From Arthrobacter sp. AFG7.2 (lineage in GTDB: Bacteria; Actinomycetota; Actinomycetes; Actinomycetales; Micrococcaceae): a DNA stretch of 64,000 nucleotides. The notes under the pieces are model-generated. The model saw nothing but the letters and a program-made list of their open reading frames with translations, was not told the DNA's origin and ran no database searches. Positions 60,988 to 64,000 of the stretch are shown one piece after another. Each line of letters starts with the position of its first letter. The first letter of the stretch is position 1. The translations under genes were made by a program, and so were the position numbers. The stretch covers positions 248,001-312,000 of the forward strand of contig NZ_PJMB01000002.1 of the NCBI RefSeq assembly GCF_002892835.1, written 5' to 3'.

Positions 60988-62502
60988 CTAGCGGACGTCC
61001 TCGTCAACCCAGTCCATGGACTTGGTCACGGCCTTCTTCCAGAGGCGCAACTGCCGGTCCTGCTCCGCCTGGTCCATCCGGGGTTCCCAGCGCTTGTCCT
61101 CAGACCAGTTGGCCGAGCACTCCCCCAGGTCCTTCCAGAAACCGACAGCCAGGCCGGCTGCGTAGGCGGCACCGAGGGCTGTGGTTTCCACAACCTTCGG
61201 CCGGATCACGGGAACGCCCAGGATGTCCGCCTGGAACTGCATCAGCGCATCGTTGGCCACCATGCCGCCGTCGACCTTCAGCTCGGTGAGCGGAACGCCG
61301 GAGTCAGCGTTCACGGCGTCCAGGACCTCGCGGGTCTGGAAGGCGGTAGCCTCCAGGGCCGCGCGTGCAATGTGGTTCTTGTTCACGAACCTGGTCAGCC
61401 CGACGATCGCTCCGCGCGCGTCCGAGCGCCAGTAGGGAGCAAAGAGGCCGGAGAAGGCCGGGACGATGTACACGCCGCCGTTGTCCTCGACGGAGGCCGC
61501 GAGGGTTTCCACCTCGGGTGCGCTGCTGATCATGCCCAGGTTGTCCCGCAACCACTGGATCAGCGAGCCGGTGACGGCGATGGACCCTTCCAGGGCGTAG
61601 TGCGGCGCCGCGTCCCCGAGCTTGTAACCCACGGTGGTCAGCAGCCCGTTCTTCGAATGGACGATTTCCTCGCCAGTGTTGAAGATCAGGAAGCAGCCCG
61701 TGCCGTAGGTGTTCTTGGCCTCGCCGGTCTGGAAGGCGGCCTGGCCGAACGTGGCGGCCTGCTGGTCGCCGAGGATTCCGGCCACGGGAACTTCCCGCAG
61801 GAGCTGGGAGGTGTGCACGGTGCCATAGACCTCGGACGAGGACTTGATCTCCGGCATCATGGTCCGGGGAACACCGAAGATTCCAAGGATCTCGTCGTCC
61901 CACTGCAGGGTCTCAAGGTCCATGAACAGCGTGCGGGAGGCGTTGGTGACGTCCGTGACGTGGACGCCGCCGTTGATGCCGCCGGTCAGGTTCCACAGCA
62001 CCCAGGAATCGGTGTTGCCGAACACCAGGTCACCGGCTTCAGCTTTGGCCCGCGCACCTTCCACGTTGTCAAGAATCCATTTGATCTTGGTACCCGAGAA
62101 GTAGGTCGCCAGCGGCAGGCCCACTTTTTGCTTGAAGCGGTCCGGACCGCCGTCCTTGGCGAGGTCATTGACGATGTCCTGCGTGCGGGTGTCCTGCCAG
62201 ACGATGGCGTTATAGACGGCTTCGCCGGTGGTCTTGTCCCACACCACGGCGGTTTCACGCTGGTTGGTAATTCCGACGGCGGCGATATCGTGGCGGGTCA
62301 GGTTCGCCTTGGACAGGGCAGACGCGATGACCTCCCTGGTGTTGTTCCAGATTTCGGCAGCGTCGTGCTCCACCCAACCGGCCTGCGGGAAGATCTGTTT
62401 GTGCTCCATCTGGCCCGAGGACACGATGTTTCCGCTGTGGTCGAAGATGATCGCGCGGGTGCTGGTGGTTCCCTGGTCAATGGCGATTACGTACTGGTTC
62501 AT
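60988..62502 (-). CDS. glpK: Glycerol kinase
   Basis: GlpK phosphorylates glycerol to glycerol-3-phosphate. The 504-residue FGGY-family protein has [20 protein letters not shown] (phosphate-1 loop) and [20 protein letters not shown]. The FGGY signatures are near [13 protein letters not shown] and [20 protein letters not shown]. The ATG follows AAGGACG. It is the last gene of glpD-glpF-glpK on the minus strand, with 48 bases after glpF. Confidence 0.97.
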   Translation of the reverse strand: MNQYVIAIDQGTTSTRAIIFDHSGNIVSSGQMEHKQIFPQAGWVEHDAAEIWNNTREVIASALSKANLTRHDIAAVGITNQRETAVVWDKTTGEAVYNAIVWQDTRTQDIVNDLAKDGGPDRFKQKVGLPLATYFSGTKIKWILDNVEGARAKAEAGDLVFGNTDSWVLWNLTGGINGGVHVTDVTNASRTLFMDLETLQWDDEILGIFGVPRTMMPEIKSSSEVYGTVHTSQLLREVPVAGILGDQQAATFGQAAFQTGEAKNTYGTGCFLIFNTGEEIVHSKNGLLTTVGYKLGDAAPHYALEGSIAVTGSLIQWLRDNLGMISSAPEVETLAASVEDNGGVYIVPAFSGLFAPYWRSDARGAIVGLTRFVNKNHIARAALEATAFQTREVLDAVNADSGVPLTELKVDGGMVANDALMQFQADILGVPVIRPKVVETTALGAAYAAGLAVGFWKDLGECSANWSEDKRWEPRMDQAEQDRQLRLWKKAVTKSMDWVDEDVR

Positions 62503-62550
62503 GATTGACGTCCTTGTCTGATTATGGGTGTGGTCAGGTGGTGCAGGAAG

Positions 62551-63300
62551 CTAGGCAGCGGCCAGGGAGATAATGGGAACCGCTTTGGCAACGATGCCGC
62601 CCAGGGCACCGCCTACCAAGGGGCCTACCACGGGGATCCACGAGTAGCCCCAGTCGCTTGACCCCTTGCCCTTGATCGGGAGAAGGGCATGGGCGATGCG
62701 GGGACCAAGGTCGCGGGCAGGATTGATGGCGTAGCCGGTGGGGCCGCCGAGGGAGACACCGATGCCGACAACAAGCAGGGCAACCGCCAGCGGGCCCAGG
62801 CCGGACGGCGTTCCACCAAAGGCGAGGATCACGAACACCAGGACGAAGGTGCCGATGATCTCCGTCACCAGGTTCCAGGGGGTGGAGCGGATGGCGGGAC
62901 CCGTGGAGAAGACGCCAAGCTTGCTGGCAACTTCCGGTTCCGCGTCGAAGTGCTGCTTATAGGCGAACCAGCAGGCCACGGCGCCGAGGAAAGCACCCAG
63001 GAGTTCTCCGCCGAAATACGTCAGCGTCGATGCTAAATCTATGGGTACGTCCGGTGCATACGGCCTCTTGCCTTCGACCAGAATCCCGAGCGTGACAGCG
63101 GGATTAAGGTGCGCCCCGGACTTTGCGGCCACAAAGACGCCGGCGAAGACAGCGATGCCCCAGCCCCAGGTGACCATCAGGAACCCGCCGCTGTTGCCTT
63201 TTGTCCCCCTCAGGGCAACGTTGGCGACGACACCGCAACCCAGCAGGGTTAGCATCGCCGTTCCGAACACTTCGGATAAGAAAACAATTCCAAGAGACAT
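62551..63300 (-). CDS. glpF: Glycerol uptake facilitator (aquaglyceroporin)
   Basis: The 249-residue channel of the MIP family has both NPA boxes, HLNPAVTLG and YAINPARDLGPR. The Asp after the second NPA marks aquaglyceroporins rather than water-only channels. Six membrane helices can be drawn. FGTAMLTLLGCGVVANVALR begins helix 1. The ATG follows AAGGAG. It lies between glpD and glpK. Confidence 0.95.
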   Translation of the reverse strand: MSLGIVFLSEVFGTAMLTLLGCGVVANVALRGTKGNSGGFLMVTWGWGIAVFAGVFVAAKSGAHLNPAVTLGILVEGKRPYAPDVPIDLASTLTYFGGELLGAFLGAVACWFAYKQHFDAEPEVASKLGVFSTGPAIRSTPWNLVTEIIGTFVLVFVILAFGGTPSGLGPLAVALLVVGIGVSLGGPTGYAINPARDLGPRIAHALLPIKGKGSSDWGYSWIPVVGPLVGGALGGIVAKAVPIISLAAA

Positions 63301-63352
63301 CTTTGACTCCTTTGTATTTTGTTGTGAGCCCTTCGCGGGTTGAAGGACTTTG

Positions 63353-63378
63353 GGCCGGGGCGGGTTGCCGCCCCGGCC
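63353..63378 (-). terminator. Hairpin between glpD and glpF
   Basis: An 11-bp GC-rich stem (63353-63363 with 63368-63378) with a 4-base loop lies just past the glpD stop. There is no strong T-run. It could be a partial terminator or an mRNA stabiliser that sets different glpD and glpFK levels. Confidence 0.5.
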
Positions 63379-63390
63379 TGCAGCCAGGTC

Positions 63391-64000
63391 CTAGGCGACC
63401 AGGCTGTGGGTTTCCACGCGGTGGAACCGCTGGAGAACGTCCTGCGCGTGCTTGATTTCCGCTGCGCGGGCTGCGGCGTTCCAGCCCATGGGTACTGACA
63501 GTACGTCCGCCACCTCATTGAGCAGTTCGCCTGTTACCAGGCCCCGGAAAGCCAGCGAGGTCCGGCGGATCAGGATGTCCACCAGGTGTCCCACCTGCTC
63601 CTGGGCTGCCATGAACTCAAGCTCGCGGACGCTCAGTTCACGGGTGGAATGCAGCAGCCTGTCTGGTCCGGCATCGAGGTACCCCATGACGGACTCCGCC
63701 CGGGTCCCGTACCGGGTCAGGAGGCCCGCGGTCCGGTCAGCATCGCGGCCGGCGGCCATGTGTTCCTTGATCCACTTCTGCACACCGGCCTCATCGGCAG
63801 GGAAGTTCGCTCCGCCGCCGATGGGCAGCTGCGCTGTGGAGACCTTGCGCTCCATGCCGAGTTCGGCCAGGACATCGTTGGTCATGTGTTCGGCAAGGGC
63901 ACGGAAGGTGGTCCACTTGCCGCCCACCAGGCTCAGTACAACGGCGCCCTGCCCGTCCCCGCCGGTGCCGGGTTCGCGGCGTTCAATGCGGTAGTCGCGG
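63391..64000 (-). CDS. glpD: Glycerol-3-phosphate dehydrogenase, C-terminal part
   Basis: GlpD oxidises glycerol-3-phosphate to dihydroxyacetone phosphate with FAD and the quinone pool. The frame enters from the right edge and ends at 63391, giving about 200 C-terminal residues. LSLVGGKWTTFRALAEHMTN is the conserved end of the FAD domain, and the DAO_C helical domain follows (RYGTRAESVMGYLDAG, RELSVRELEFMAAQEQVGHL, DILIRRTSLAFRG). The N-terminal FAD-binding region lies outside the window. It is the first gene of glpD-glpF-glpK seen here. Confidence 0.93.
   Translation of the reverse strand, partial: RDYRIERREPGTGGDGQGAVVLSLVGGKWTTFRALAEHMTNDVLAELGMERKVSTAQLPIGGGANFPADEAGVQKWIKEHMAAGRDADRTAGLLTRYGTRAESVMGYLDAGPDRLLHSTRELSVRELEFMAAQEQVGHLVDILIRRTSLAFRGLVTGELLNEVADVLSVPMGWNAAARAAEIKHAQDVLQRFHRVETHSLVA

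Noticed and set aside
60904..62508. Long plus-strand open frame opposite glpK
   Set aside because: Composition is antisense-like and glpK is complete on the minus strand.

Overview
The window is one contiguous stretch of a high-G+C actinobacterial chromosome. It most resembles the Micrococcaceae (Arthrobacter / Pseudarthrobacter type). Supporting signs are RbpA, a QcrCAB plus CtaCDEF bcc-aa3 respiratory chain with a diheme QcrC, actinobacterial families DUF3043, DUF3054 and DUF3097, a DasR-like regulator with a recognisable operator, an HrcA/CIRCE system, frequent GTG/TTG starts and many probable leaderless starts. I see no insertion sequence, prophage, CRISPR array, rRNA or tRNA. The genus is inferred, not proven.

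Layout. 1-5.6 kb: the end of an amidohydrolase, polyprenol-phosphate mannose synthase, rbpA, an SPFH/NfeD membrane pair, an RlmA-like methyltransferase, peptide deformylase and a SnoaL-like protein. 5.6-8.7 kb: a three-gene secondary-metabolite operon (type III polyketide synthase, methyltransferase, FAD monooxygenase) of the kind that makes modified phenolic lipids. 8.8-12.9 kb: accessory DNA with short genes, a membrane-anchored alpha/beta hydrolase, a VOC protein, DUF3054 and an Lrp ligand domain. 12.9-23.4 kb: trpD, then ctaE-qcrCAB facing ctaCDF and erpA, with a dasR-like gene and ptsH between the two respiratory blocks. 23.6-32.6 kb: M20 peptidase, DUF3043, pyrD, two tandem alpha/beta hydrolases, uppS, recO and leuA with a leader peptide. 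32.7-45 kb: M13 peptidase, LCP protein, the phoH-ybeY-corC-era chain, a GerMN lipoprotein and hrcA-dnaJ-rsmE. 45-58.5 kb: DUF3097, DUF4870, hemW, lepA, a solitary PemK-like gene, rpsT, holA, comEC, comEA, degV and leuS with its leader. 58.5-64 kb: a rifampin-phosphotransferase-like PEP enzyme and the glpD-glpF-glpK glycerol operon, glpD running off the end.

How the genes work together. Most of the window is housekeeping: respiration, translation quality control, heat shock, DNA uptake and repair, and cell-envelope lipid carriers. The most interesting structure lies between genes. Both leuA (leucine synthesis) and leuS (leucine charging) are preceded by short reading frames of very similar design, MRA-E-LLLL-S and MRA-I-LLL-S. 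Each starts exactly six bases after a TANNNT -10 box, so the leader mRNAs probably begin at the start codon. The leuS leader is followed by a textbook intrinsic terminator. The leuA leader overlaps an 11-bp long-range helix. Together they look like a paired ribosome-mediated leucine sensor. Other regulatory DNA that can be read directly is a dre-type palindrome between dasR and ptsH, a CIRCE element at hrcA, a SigR/SigH-type promoter upstream of rbpA, and a recurrent -10/N6/start arrangement at several further genes.
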